DNA of 64,000 bases from Notolepis coatsorum (GCA_963971535.1 OZ020589.1:72970020-73034019); one strand, 5' to 3'. Shown: positions 23,236 to 34,829, counted from the stretch's first letter. Notes: generated by a model not told the origin, from the sequence alone. Made by a program: numbers and translations.

Positions 23236-23658
23236 ACTACCCTGACTTCCCTAACCTACCCCTCTCTCCTAATTCTCTAACCTTCCCTAGATTCCTCTTT
23301 CCATAAGCCCTAGCCTCTCCCTCCCTAGTCTCCCCTACACTTACCCCCTAGCCTCCCAGGCCTACACTAGCCTTGCCTACCTGGCAGGGGTCTCCCTACA
23401 CCTGCCCGGACTTACATGTTTCCCCCCCTAGCCCTTTCCTCTCTTGACCTCCCTTTAGTTCCGTTACGCCCTCTCTCCTACCCTTCAGGGGTTCCGGTGC
23501 GTCCTGCTTCTCTGTTTTGAGTTTGGGTCCTCACTTCAGTAGGCTGTTGGCTGTGGGGCGTGTTGTTATAAAGATGTGTTGTTGTTTGTGGGGGTTGCAG
23601 GACATATTAGGACACGCGCCGGTGAAGGAGTAACGCGGAGGAGGACGGAACACTCAAC
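23236..23658 (+). other. Pyrimidine-rich leader of the env remnant, no gene
   Basis: About 290 bases of C/T-rich sequence (repeats of CCTAGCCTC and CCTCCCTAG) are followed by a G/T-rich stretch with GGGGGTTGCAG at about 23590-23600. That is a plausible splice acceptor 60 bp before the env start. No ORF and no clear LTR. Confidence 0.4.
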
Positions 23659-24429
23659 ATGGTTCCTGGTTTGAGTGAAAGTAGTAGGCGGGTGCTTTTG
23701 GGGTGTGCTATATCAATGGTTTGGTTGTGTATGTTGGCTAGCGTGATGCTATATGTTCCACTCCGTCAGCCTGAGCTGCCAGAGGTGGTGGTAGTGGGTA
23801 AACGGTCGCTTCCAGACCGTCACGGTAATCTGTTTCTGGGGATGGCAAGGGCGGTGGCGAAGGTAGCTAATAAATCAGATTGCTATGTGTGCGGCCTGTC
23901 CCCACAGGCGGCCGCCGCGGGCCTTCCTCTGATTGCACACCCTATAACAAAGTGTCATGCCAACGTGTTAAGGGATTTGCCTACCCCTGACCTTTGTAAC
24001 GGGGTGGGATCGGAAAGGATTGAGAGATATCTGGGGCAGGGGTTAATGAAGAATAAAATGAAGATAGGTGGGCTGTTAGACACTGGCCCCATTCCAATAG
24101 CATATAGGTCGGCAGGGTTTGAGAAGTGTGTGGAGGGTAAATCGAATGGTAAAGTCGTGGGGTACTTGGACGGCTGCCTGGGGGATAATGGGGTCTGGGG
24201 CAGGGATTCAGAGGCGCCAGCTCCGCCTGGGGCGTTTTGGATTTGTGGTGAATTTGCGTATGCCTCGTTGCCAATTGACTGGAGGGGAAGATGTGCGTTG
24301 GGTTACTTAGTACCGGCTATGAGGGTGTCTGATGTTTTGCTGGTGTTTCCCAAGACAAGGAAGACACATGGTGGCGTTTCCCTGGTATGGGGCATATGCA
24401 AACATGGGAGAACTGGATCATTTGGCTAA
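23659..24429 (+). pseudogene. env: Endogenous retrovirus envelope, surface subunit part
   Basis: This 256-codon frame has a hydrophobic segment at residues about 12-33 (signal peptide or anchor), one N-glycosylation site (NKS, 71-73) and a CYVC motif at 75-78. CYVC fits the C-X2-C of gamma-type surface subunits that pairs with the transmembrane subunit. Residues from about 190 (FWICGEFAYASLP, then RCALGYLVPAM) resemble the conserved end of such surface subunits. The frame is lost at about 24355, before the presumed cleavage region, and runs to a stop at 24429. The transmembrane part continues in the next frame. In a virus this protein binds the receptor; here it is broken. Confidence 0.65.
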
Positions 24430-24985
24430 ATTGTTTGAGGACATGGCTGCCACGACAGCGAGGGGCTTGAGCCTGGAGGCTCAGGAGTTACGGTCCTTAC
24501 GACTGATGGAGTTGCAGACGAGAGCGGCTATGGACTTCCTATTGGCGGCGTCGGGGGGCACATGTGCGTTGATTGGTCAGGAGTGCTGCACATTCATACC
24601 AGCCAATGATGAAATGGGTTTGCCAGCCGTAATTGAGCATTTGAAGAACATTACTAGGGATATGCATGACTCTCGGGAGGACTCATGGGATGACTGGGGT
24701 CATGTACAATTGGGCTATGTGGGGTGGTCTGTTGTTAAGTATCTGTTTTATGCCGTGGTGATGTTTGCAGTTATAGTTGTCTGTGTGGCTGTGATCAAGG
24801 TGTGTATTATGTATATGTTCAGGACTCTCTGCGCGGCTGGTCCTGCGATTGAGAGGTCACACTGCTCGGCGGCACCTGCGTTTGTGATGATGATAGTAAG
24901 GGATGACGCGGAGGGGGGCCGGGCGGAGGGGGGTGTCCCGTTGATGCCAAGGTACCCGGAGTACACTCTGGCAGCTGTTCTCTGA
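24332..24985 (+). pseudogene. env: Endogenous retrovirus envelope, transmembrane subunit part
   Basis: A 217-codon frame overlapping the surface-subunit frame by about 98 bases. It shows a heptad-like region, LQTRAAMDFLLAASGG at about 61-76 (the place of the immunosuppressive-type segment), C78-X6-C85-C86, an N-glycosylation site at 106-108 and a membrane helix at about 135-163. A 50-residue tail ends at 24985. C-X6-CC marks gamma/epsilon-type envelopes with a covalent surface-transmembrane link. The ATG at the frame start is not a real start. One indel separates the two halves. It lies 5' of gag, which is not the normal place. Confidence 0.65.
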
Positions 24986-26047
24986 TCTGGGTGGTGGACA
25001 TTCTGGGTTGGGGGACGGTAGGGCCAGGGTGTGCGTGAGGGTATGGGGTAGGGGACGTGCCTGAACAGGTTGTACATTAACGTTGGTTGTATGGATGTGT
25101 ATGCAATTTTATTTTTCCCATAGTAGGTACGTGAGTGATGACTGTATAATATGGAGCTGTGTACCCAGGGTTCGGTGTTGGGTCCGGTCGGTTATGCATG
25201 GCCGTCCAGCAGGGCACTGGATTCTGGGGATGATAGCTTGAATGGTGGGATAAGATGCTTGGATGCTGACTGCTTTGTACCTGTGGTGGGGTGTGTTCTG
25301 ACCTCTGTGGAGGGTCTGTTATGGACTCTTCAGAAAACAGGGGCTGACACCTCACGGCGTGCAGGGCGCGGTGTCCGATGCATTCTTTAGATTATCTCTG
25401 GTGGACACGAGTCTGGATGACGAGTGTCCCCTGGGGGGAATGGTACTGAATAATGGAAAAAATATGAAAGAATGTATGTAATGAAAGACTAATCAAGATG
25501 TTTTTGTCTCCTGAGGGATATCAGAATTGGAGTAGAATCAAGGAGGAATAGTGGAGAGCCGAGATTCGACAAAAATAGGAACCCAGTGTGTTGACGGAGA
25601 TCGAACGGGAAGAAAATCAGGGAGTAGAAACTGGCGACATCAAACACATGTATCAATTACAAATATCTTGTTTTAAAAAATTGTATGAAGGAAGTAAAAA
25701 GAAACTCATGCAGTTAATGAAAGGAACCTCTCAAAAAATTTGATTATAAAGACAGAGTAAAGTACAAGTCCAGTTGATAAATTAACAAGAACTGTTGTCT
25801 TTTGTGTGCTCTGATCTCCAGCAGTTCCATTGGGCCCGCGGAACACCACAAATCAGGTAAGAATAGGAATTTCAGGTGGAAAAGGGACAGAAGAGAATAG
25901 GTAGGGCCTGCAGTGCCACTATTGGCTGTCCGAGTAGGAGTCAGTCACAAAAAGCATAGACACCTACATTTAGACAGGGAATACAGAAAATAAAAATTTG
26001 CCTGTTGCCATTGTTACAAAATCAAAAGGAAAGGGGAGCTCTAGTAA
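24986..26047 (+). other. Spacer between env remnant and gag, no gene
   Basis: No coding frame is recognised. Bases 25385-25800 are A-rich. A strong splice-donor-like CAG|GTAAGA lies at about 25855-25863, preceded by a CTCCAG acceptor-like site at about 25816. This would be the leader of the downstream ERV, but I find neither a primer binding site nor a TG...CA repeat that recurs after pol. Confidence 0.4.
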
Positions 26048-27845
26048 ATGGGAAATAAGATCTCATATAGGAAAATGGAAGTCGCAACCCACTCAGATAG
26101 GTCGACCCTAATTGGTTGGATAGAAGAAAGTCCAGTACAGGTTATCGCCAATGGTCACCCCCACACAAAAGATAACACATATTATTTGGGAAAAGTCGAT
26201 AGAATATCGAAAAAATGGAACAAAAGATGGGAACATCTTACAAACCCTTGGCCCATCGAAGGTTCTTTTGATTTGGAGCTAATAGCTGACATAAGAGTGC
26301 TAATTAAGACATACAAACACCACGGGAGTGAAAAGGCAAGGGCAAAGAAACTTCTGCAAGAAACTACGATGATAGAATCCTACGCACGGGAGGCCGAGAG
26401 GAGAAATAGTGACCAGAAGGGCAGTGCAACTGTCAATGAAGCGGCCAAACCAGCAGAGGAGGTAGCCCCGGTCACCATAACTCCCCTGGCCCCTAACACA
26501 ACAACTGTCATCGTCCAAAGTGCAGCTCAGGTAGCCTCACTCACCCCAGTGTCCCACCCAAGAGTAGAACAGGTAAGAGTCGAGGGAGCTTTAGCACCCC
26601 CACCATATGACAGTAGGAATGGGGAACGAGTGTACCCTATTCTGCCTGTAATACAAATGAGCAGCCCTTATCATTTAACAGACGATCGGGGGAATAGAGA
26701 GTCGGGACAAGCAAGAACAGAAATTCACCTGACACCTGAGCCACAAGACATTCAACCCTTGACTTGTTCAGAGAGGGCATATGTGCCCTCACAGCATCAA
26801 GGGGAAAAGACTGGATATATGTCGGAAGCAGCCAGGAAGATACGTACGGCTGAAGTGGAAGGACAAAGCAAATATGAGGAGATGGTATCACGGAAAAAGT
26901 GGGAAAAGCTAATGGAAAGACACGGCCCCACCCCAGACTCGTCTGACTGCCAGAGCGAGTATCAAAGAGGTTGCCCCCCCTCAAGTGATTCCAGCCGGTA
27001 TGAAATAAGAAACAGTTCCCCGGTTGGCAGCACGCTAGCCGAGTGGGCGATGATGAAGAAACACGAAACATCCACGAGAATGGAGATACCAACAGAAACG
27101 GGAAGTCGAGAGGGAAAATCTGAAACAGCACTAAGAGGTAAGGAATCTGATTCAAAAATCTCTTCCTCACAGGGTGTTGAACTTGTCCAGGAGATGGTAA
27201 GGAGAAGGGACGATCTGGTAAAAATAGACCAGAAGCTCTTGGAATTGAAAAATGACAATGCTGAAATAGCATGGAGGATAAATAACCCAGACAACGCAGA
27301 GAGCAAAGAAACGAAGGATTATAAACAGGTGATGGAGATATGGGAAAAGGTTAAGAGAAAACGACAGGACCTGGAAGAAGACAAAGTAGAGCGGAAAAAG
27401 GCCCTTGAGAAGATGGAAGAGGACGTGAGGAGTGGAATGATGACCAGATCACAGACGAAAAATCTTCAACCCCACAAACAGGCCCCCGTCAAAATAGCTC
27501 CCGTGATAATAAGAGGACAGGACTTGGAATATCACCCCTGGAAGGCGTCCGACATGACTCAAGTATCTGAGAAATTGCCGCCCATCCAGAATGGGGCCAA
27601 TCCGTGGATTGCCAAATTGGAGGAACTAATGATCGGCCAAGAGATGGCGATGGGGGATGTAAAAAGACTATTGTCAACCGTGATGGGAAAAGCGGGCATG
27701 GAAAAAGTACTGGAGAAGGCTGGCATGGGAAACCATGTGGGGACTGGAGCGCAGGATGCGGACCTGTTCGCACGGCACAGGGGAGTACTGTGGCTGGCCC
27801 TCCGAGAAACCTACCCGACCAAGATGCACCCAGACCAAAAATCCA
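26048..27845 (+). pseudogene. gag: Endogenous retrovirus Gag, matrix and capsid N-terminal part
   Basis: The frame 26048-27931 starts MGNKISYRK, where Gly2 fits N-myristoylation, and I choose this start for that reason. A charged matrix-like region (WIEESPVQVI, NPWPIEGSFDL) is followed by a long proline/serine linker. A coiled coil lies around residues 380-470, and a capsid-like segment with DVKRLLSTVMGK and LWLALRETYPTK follows. The frame is lost at about 27840 near a five-A run, where the capsid continues in the next frame. The last 28 codons to 27931 are out of frame. Gag forms the virion core. Confidence 0.7.
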
Positions 27846-28650
27846 CATTGGTACCCTGGGGGACACCCACCATAGGCAGTATGTACAAAAAGCCTACGTC
27901 GCCTGGAGGGATACAACTGGCCAGGATGTAGAACGGGACCCCCTGGGGGAAGCCGTGCTAAGAGGAAAGATTGAAAACGGCCTCCCCATGGAGGTGAGGC
28001 AAAAACTGGCTGAGGTGGTGTCTCTGTCAAGCCTCCCCCTAAACTATTATACTGATAATGTGGCCCATCAAGTTGACCTATATCGGAAGAGGGAGCAAAA
28101 TAAAAAGGATAAGGATGCGGAACAACACCGAAGGATCCTGTATCAACAGCCAACCGATGCAGGGAAGATAGTGGAATACCTCCAAGCCTTAGTCCAGTCC
28201 CCACAACCAAGAGGGGAGACGGACTCCAACGGGGAACCAAATGACCAGAGACGGGGTCAGTTGGGGACACAGGGGGGTCCTGCGCCAGAACAACAACAGA
28301 GCCAGAGGGGAGCGAATGGGCAGTTCCGAGGAGGGAATGAACGTCAAAGAGGAGGATCGAATGGATCCAGACCTCAGCCAGGGTCAATGGAGTGTTGGAC
28401 GTGCGAAAATTTCAGGCATATGTCTAGGGACTGTGACCAAGGATATCAACCCAGAGGAGGAGAGTACCGTCCTCAGCCCACAAGAGGGGGACCTCGATGG
28501 AACAACAGGAGAAGAGGTGGAAATTGGCGGAACCAAGGCTCAAACCAAAGCCAGACCCAGAATGAAAACCAAGGCCCAAACCAAGGCCAGCACCCGAGTG
28601 AGAACTATGGCCCGGTGAATCCATCAAGAGGGCCAGACGAATCACTCTGA
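27846..28650 (+). pseudogene. gag: Endogenous retrovirus Gag, capsid C-terminal and nucleocapsid
   Basis: Part of the open frame 27604-28650; only the portion after about 27846 is Gag. It has a capsid C-terminal-like helix region (AYVAWRDTTGQDVERDPLGE, LAEVVSLSS, VDLYRKREQ), a glycine/glutamine/arginine-rich linker, and one zinc knuckle CWTCENFRHMSRDC (C-X2-C-X4-H-X4-C, about 28393-28434). An RGG and NQ-rich basic tail follows. The stop is TGA at 28648. The protease follows in the same frame after another in-frame stop (TAG at about 28681). Confidence 0.7.
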
Positions 28651-28775
28651 AGAGGCCCAGAGAGTCCAATGGGGAGGTGTTAGCTGTTGTCTTTAAGGGA
28701 GGAGCCTATTGTGTGCGTATCGGTGAATGACAAATCTGTCGAGATGATGGCAGACACCGGTGCGGCCTATAGTAG
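28651..28775 (+). pseudogene. pro: Endogenous retrovirus protease, first half
   Basis: In the same frame as the end of Gag, after two stops, is EEPIVCVSVNDKSVEMMADTGAAYS, with the aspartic protease active site DTGA at about 28753-28764. The frame is lost within a run of AGT triplets (28770-28778), and the second half of protease is read in the pol frame. A Gag stop in the same frame as protease fits a readthrough layout like that of gamma and epsilon retroviruses, but the second stop and the shift make this copy inactive. Confidence 0.6.
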
Positions 28776-30097
28776 TAGTGCAACCCCAAGACGCGACGCA
28801 CCTAACCATGTCCGGTCGATACGTACGGTCAATTGGATTTGAGGGAGTAAAACAGCTGACGCCTGTGACCAACCCTGTGACCCTGAGATATCGAGGCAGG
28901 GAAGCGACTCTTCCCGTGCTGGTCTCGGAAAGTTCACCCATTAACTTACTTGGCCGAGATGGGCTGGGGTTATTGGGAATGGACATTAAATGTACAGCGG
29001 ATGGTTGTGTGATAAATGTACGAGAAGACCATTACTATCAGATGGTACAAAGAATCGATAGCCGACCACCGGAAATCTATTGTCTAGGGGGACTGGACCA
29101 AGAGTTGCTTGGTTCAGCCTTGGAATGGGAGACATATATCACCGCCAACATGCCTGAAGCAAGTGATCCAAAGACACCATACCATTGCACTCTGCAATAC
29201 CATAAAGATGCAGACTCGTCACAGACTAAGGAGTGGCTGAGTGGGCAACCAGACAAAGTACAGCTTAATGCTACCAATATCATATTGGGGCCGCAAGGAG
29301 CAGCGCTACGTATTGCACGGAGCGAATATCTGCATAAAGAACACGAGATTGCGGACAGTGTTCCCCATGTGACTTTAAAGGTAGCCAACTCGTGTGATCA
29401 GCAGCACATTGGCGAGATGATGAAAAAAGCGGAAGGAATTAAATTTGAACAGATGAAAGAAAACAAACTGATCTGGATAAGCCCCGACAAAAGGTTTATT
29501 AAGATCATGGTCCAAGGCACAGGGATGGGTCGCCCCCAAACTGTGCAATTATCTCAAGAGACAATGGGAGAATTCCCTAACGCATTGAGCCTCCAGGAGG
29601 ACATGATGAAGGCGGTGCCAGAGAAGCTGTGGTCAAAAAACAGCACTGACATTGGATTAATCAAGTCCGCTCAACCTGTGAGAGTGGAGCTTAGACCAGG
29701 GGCCACCCTGCCTTGGAAAAATCAGTACCCACTGAAGGAGAAAGCGGTGGCTGGAATCGAGCCACAAATCAAAGGACTTTTGACAGCGGGAGTCCTACAG
29801 AAAACAACTAATCCCCGGAGCAACACGCCGTTGCTACCCGTGGAGAAACCTGATACCTCATACCGGTTGGTACACGATTTGAGGGCTGTCAACGAGGTTT
29901 TACTTGACTATCCCGCGGATGTCCCCGACCCCCATACGCTATTGACATTTATCCCATCGCAAGCTGAATATTTTACGATTATAGATTTGTGTAGTGCATA
30001 TTTTAGTGTACCCTTGAGCAAGGAGTGCCAGCATTTTTTTGGTTTTACCTATAAAAATGAGCATTATGAGTATACTAGAATCCCTCAGGGACTAAAG
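28760..30097 (+). pseudogene. pol: Endogenous retrovirus Pol: protease end, 2H-like domain, RT N-terminus
   Basis: The frame 28760-30151 opens at a GTG with no start role. Residues 1-85 are the second half of protease (flap region, then NLLGRDGLGLLG). Residues about 95-270 match no standard Pol domain. They hold YHCTL (H142) and VPHVTL (H203) with IILGPQGAALRIA between, the layout of a 2H phosphoesterase (two H-x-T motifs). RT begins near residue 310 with LPWKNQYPL, then RLVHDLRAVNE and FTIIDLCSAYFSVPL, which holds the first catalytic Asp. At 30098 a hAT element enters just after the IPQGLK motif. The codons after it to 30151 are transposon sequence. Confidence 0.7.
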
Positions 30098-30428
30098 CAG
30101 GGGTGGCCAACCTTTTTTGAACCAAGATCTACTTTTTTATTTACCACCTAGCCCGAGAGCTACCAGCCAAAATTGTATATTGTAAGCAGTCATTTGAGGC
30201 TTTATAAAAGCAGCATAATGAACACAAATCTGTCAGTGCCGAGTCCGACCTCATCTTAAATAACAAACAGCATTGCTTGTTGTAGTTAACAAGGAGAGGA
30301 AGAGTTGATTTAGCAAAAAAAAAAATTTTTTTTTTTTTTTTTTATAATCAAATTTTTTTAATCAAGATCTACTTGAAATCAGCCCGCGATCTACCTGTCG
30401 ATCGCGATCGACTGGTTGGGCACCACTG
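30098..30428. mobile_element. hAT MITE inserted in ERV reverse transcriptase
   Basis: 331 bp with ends CAGGGGTGGCCAACC...GGTTGGGCACCACTG and a perfect 8-bp duplication GACTAAAG (30090-30097 and 30429-30436). It has an internal A/T homopolymer region and the GATCTACTT-type subterminal text common in vertebrate hAT MITEs. Element plus duplication is 339 bp, a multiple of three, and the pol frame is the same on both sides. Confidence 0.92.
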
Positions 30429-32864
30429 GACTAAAGCATTCGCCACACATATTTAACAAAATCCTAAGGGAGGACTTAGACGGGTTGGATACAATATTGA
30501 CCTCTAGGGTCATTCAGTACATGGATGATCTTATACTGTGTGCAGACAATCAGACAACATGTCATCGCGACTCCGTAAAACTGTTGCAGCTATTGGCAGA
30601 AAAAGGCCACAAAGTGTCTTTGAAGAAATTGCAGTATTGTAAACCTAAAGTGATCTATTTAGGACAAACAATTTCACAGGGCCATCGGGCTATTTCGGAA
30701 GAACATTTGGTGGCCATTAAGACGGCTCCCAAACCTGTGACGGTAAGACAAATGATGGGATTTTTGGGGATCACGGGGTACAGTTCTCCATGGGTCGAAA
30801 ACTATACTGAAATAGTGAAACCATTAAGAGACATGATGAAAGAGGCGGGCGTTGATAAGCTGAGTAGCAAAGTGGTTTGGACTGAGGATGGTTTACGGGC
30901 GTTTGAAACAATCAAGTCCCGACTGTTAGAAGCGCCAGCCCTGGCTTTGCCTAACTATACCAAGAAATTCATATTATACATCTCTTCCTCTCCAGATCAG
31001 AAGCAGGCATGCGCGGTGTTGACCCAGGACACCAGGGTGGGGGCGCGACCACAGCCGATGGCGTACTACTCCATTGCCTACTCGGAAGTCGAGATGGGGA
31101 TGGCTCCCTGCTACCGGGAAATGGCTGGAGTCTATACAATGTACGAGAAAGCCGCAAGTATCATGATGGGATATCCAGTGGATATCATGGTGAGGCATGA
31201 CTTAAAGAGTCTGTTGGAGTGCGGTAAATATGCACTAACGATGCATCGCATTAGACATTATTACAGGCTTTTGGAACAGGAAGATGTGACTCTGGTCAGG
31301 TGTTCCATAACGAACCCGGCAGCGGACATCCCTACGCCTGAGGATGGAGAACCTCACGACTGTGTGGCCGAAGCCGAGAGGTACTCTAAACTCAGAGCAG
31401 ACTTGCAGGCTTTTCCATTTAGCAGTCCAGATCTGGAACTATGGACTGACGGCTCTTGTTATCGAGTTGGTGAGGGACTAAAAGCAGGCTACTCCGTGAT
31501 AAGGTCACAGGGCGAAGGGTTTGTGGTAGAAAAGGCCGAAGCTTTAGCACAACCCTGCTCAGCTCAGCTAGCAGAATTAGTCGCACTGACTGAAGCATGT
31601 AAGATGGCAGAGGGCAAAACTGTAAATATTCATACCGACCCGGCATATGCACAAGGAATCGCATTTTTATTTGGCACGGTATGGAAAGGGAGAGGATTCA
31701 AGAAAGCCGATGGAAGAGCCATAAAACATTGTAGCCAGATTAAGAATTTGTTAGAAGCAATTATGAAACCAAAGCAGATTGCAATAATCAAGTGTGCTGC
31801 TCATCAGACAGACGAGTCCAAAATAACTCGAGGAAACAATAGAGCAGATGAAGCTGCCAAGGAAGTGACAGGTGCTGACAGGGCAGGTAAGGTCTTGGTT
31901 ATCACACACGAAGTTGAGTTAGAGGACAAGATAACTTACAAGGATGTTTTGACTTTCCAGGAGGAGGCTAGTCAGGTAGAAAGGAACCTCTGGGTAACCA
32001 GGGGGGCTAGTCAGGATGTTTTAGGTTTATGGCGCAGCCACGGTGGATTTGTGGTGGCTCCTGCTGGCCTGGTCGGACTGCTGATCCACACGGCTCATGA
32101 CTTCTGTCATGCTCATCGGGGAGAGGTGAGGAGAAAAATCAAAGAATATGGCTTTTGGGCGCCAGATTTAACCAGTCAAATTGATCATGTGATACAGAGA
32201 TGTACGGTATGTTTGAAAAATAATATACGTAAGGGGATTAGTGTGTCACCAGGGCATATCCCCACGCCCAATGGCCCAATGCGAGACCTTGTAATTGATT
32301 ACATTGACATGATTAAACCAATTAATCAGAAGAGATATATTCTTGTCGTTGTCTGTCATTTTTCAAGATGGGTGGAGGCGTGTGCCACCCGGCACAAGGA
32401 TGCAGCATCGGTGGCCAAGTTCTTATGCCAAGAGGTGTGTCCCCGTTTTGGAATAATGGACAGAATCAGCTCAGACAATGGAAAAGAATTTGTTGACAAA
32501 ACTGTACGTTTACTACTCCAACATTTAGGCGTAAAACAGCGATTGGGGGCCGTTTATCATCCGCAGAGCCAGGGGTTGGTGGAACGCATGAACGGGACAC
32601 TAAAAAACAAATTGGTTAAGATCTGTCAACACACAGGTTTGAATTGGCTAAACGCTCTCCCATTAGCATTGATGGCGTGTCGTTCGAGCGAAATTCGCGG
32701 TCTGCGTTTGACACCGCACAAAATGATGTTAGGTCGTTGCATGGTAGTGCCAGGCTTGCGCGTGACAGGCAAAGGTCCAAGTTTGGACATCCTGGACAAT
32801 GATATGCGCAAGTACGTGAAATACATGTCAAAGATCCACAAAAATATTCTGGATCATGTCTCCA
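30429..32864 (+). pseudogene. pol: Endogenous retrovirus Pol: RT, RNase H, integrase core
   Basis: The frame 30416-32893 is open across RT palm (YMDD at about 30518), connection, RNase H and most of integrase. RNase H shows TDGSCY, AELVALTEA, HTDPAYA (a Pro where Ser is usual) and NNRADEAAK. Integrase shows an N-terminal zinc motif (HTAHDFCHAHRG, then CTVCLK), the catalytic segments VIDYID, SSDNGKEF and GLVERMNG (D, D, E in order), and the start of the C-terminal linker. It is cut at 32865 by a second hAT element, and the final codons to 32893 are transposon. All catalytic acidic residues that I can see are still present. It resembles gamma/epsilon-type fish retroviruses. Confidence 0.8.
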
Positions 32865-32978
32865 CAGGGCTGTACGCTAAGCTTTTTCACTAGGGGCACA
32901 CTTGCCCCTAAATGAGAAATTTAGGGGCAAAGAATATTTTTTAGGGGCAAATTTTTAAATAACTATTTTACCATTATA

Positions 32979-33325
32979 GTAGGGCTGGGCGATATGGCCT
33001 CTAAATGATATCGCGATATTTTTTGGCCATATCACGATACACGATATATATCGCAATATTTTGACATTTCCTCTAAAGCACTTAAAAATGCTTGATTTAA
33101 CCCTTTGATGCATACAGTCACGCCAATATGATGATTATAATAAGTCCCTGCAACATATGTTTGCATTATTAAACCATGAAGATGCTTTAAAAAATAATTT
33201 AATGAAAATGTACTAAGAGTAGTCTACTGACAAATAAAAAATGTATTTACATCTAAGACCATTTATATAAAAACTTTTGGGTGCCTTTTTTTTGCACAGT
33301 ACTGTTTTCTATCCACTTTAGCCAA

Positions 33326-33327
<2 letters not shown>
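32979..33327. mobile_element. Partial MITE with GGGCTGGGCGATATGGCC end
   Basis: The left end TAGGGCTGGGCGATATGGCC followed by ATCGCGATAT-type palindromic text is a common teleost MITE start. I do not find the matching right end before the microsatellite at 33328. Confidence 0.45.

Positions 33328-33365
<38 letters not shown>
33328..33365. repeat. (CA)n(TA)n microsatellite
   Basis: A CACACA tract passes into TATATA and ends at the MITE starting at 33366. Confidence 0.9.
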
Positions 33366-34080
33366 TAGAGCTGGGCCGTTAACGGCGTTAACGTGCTGCG
33401 TTAACGCTATACTAGTATCGCGCGATAATATAATTAACGCATTAATCTAAATTTTTTTTTTTTTTTACCTTTATTTACCCAGGGTAGGTTCGCTGAGCAC
33501 AGATGCTCTTTTTCAGGAACGCCCTGCTTCACATTCACACAGTTCCATTCACACCTGGGAGCTGCCCAGTACAACCACAGTTGACACCATTGGCCACTGA
33601 GCAACTCCACTGGAGCAGTTGATTCAAGCCATGTCACATAGTTCAAGTTTGAAATGATTCTTTCTGTTTTGCTCCTGAGAGTGCTAGATACTGTACTGTA
33701 CTGGTAATATTATTTATTTGTGTTAACTTCTGAATAAAACAACTTATTAAACACAAGTACATCTTATTGAACATTATTTTGATATTTCATTACCAATTAT
33801 CATAGCAAAACAGCTTTTTCAAACAGTCTGTAATGCATTTTGGAAACGGGAGATGGGCTCATGGTGTAATGGGCCACCTGGCCTGAGAAACATAAGGAGG
33901 AAAGAAAAAGTAAGGACTTACTTCTGGTCATTATTTGGGTAGAACACACATATTTTGAATGCCTTTGGCAGGTTTTTTTTTTTTTTTTTTTAGCCATTTT
34001 AATCTAGATTAATCTAGATTAAATCCAGGATTGCAGATAGATTAATCTAGATAAAAAAAATTAATCTATGCCCACCTCTA
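33366..34080. mobile_element. MITE with TAGAGCTGGGC ends
   Basis: 715 bp, left TAGAGCTGGGCCGTTAACG, right GCCCACCTCTA, in a TA-repeat target. The left part has repeated GTTAACG, the right part repeated TAATCTAGAT. An internal poly-T and TTTATTTACCCAGGGTAGG segment (33451-33650) looks like a further nested repeat. Confidence 0.6.
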
Positions 34081-34098
34081 ATATATATATATATACAC

Positions 34099-34829
34099 CA
34101 GTGCATGTGAGCGGATCGGAGCGTGAGCGGCGCGGGGCGCGGAGCGGCCGGTTTTGACGTGAGCGAGGAGTGGGTTTTAAAATGAGTCGGCGCGACGTCC
34201 GGAGCGAGAGTTCTCCTCCGCTCCAATCCACTCCAGGCCGCTCACAGTGGTTTAACACTGATGTAATATATACATGCAGTACAATGCCAAAGCAACAGAT
34301 GGCGATGTACAAACATGAAGGCCATTTTCAACCAATGAGAAGGGTGAACCTGTGATAGGCTGTTCATTCAGGCTTTGTCACTGTAGAGACGCCCACACTC
34401 ACTCCAGTTAGAAAAAGTATCGACGCCATTGTTGTTGACGTTAGCTTACATGCTAACGTTAATGGCAGCGACCATAGCATTGTGGCTCGGCTAGCCTATC
34501 ATCGCTTAATAGAGATAGTGAATGGATAAACAACGTTATTTAACATTGCAGAATGGCTACAATTACAATGCGGCTCAATACAAACAATTGTTAAGGGGCC
34601 CAGGGGGTGTAGACTGTTGTAGTTTGAGCTCATTTACACCATGCTCCAAAAAAAGAAGAAAAAAAACTGCCGAGCGATCTGGCGCGGGGAGCGCTCGATT
34701 CAAGGTGAGCGGTGAGCGAGCAGAGAGCGACTTGGGGGCGGGGTCAACATGAGTGATTAGCGGAGCGGACCAAGCTTTAAAGAGCGAAGAGCGGATTTCT
34801 CGGCCGCGCCGATCCGCTCACGTGGCCTG
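34099..34829. mobile_element. hAT MITE with GTGAGCGGATCGG ends
   Basis: 731 bp. The ends CAGTGCATGTGAGCGGATCGG and the reverse complement of CCGATCCGCTCACGTGGCCTG are similar. The flanks carry an 8-bp duplication ATATACAC, though in a repeat context. It contains GAGCGAGGAG-type repeats and a short reversed LINE tail at 34529-34601. Confidence 0.7.

Noticed and set aside
25540-25600. ERV primer binding site near TGGAGAGCCGAGATTCGAC
   Set aside because: It superficially resembles a tRNA T-arm complement, but the distance from T-loop to CCA is too short for a real tRNA.
26300-28387. Minus-strand frames up to 237 codons opposite ERV gag
   Set aside because: Shadows of the gag reading frames; no motif.
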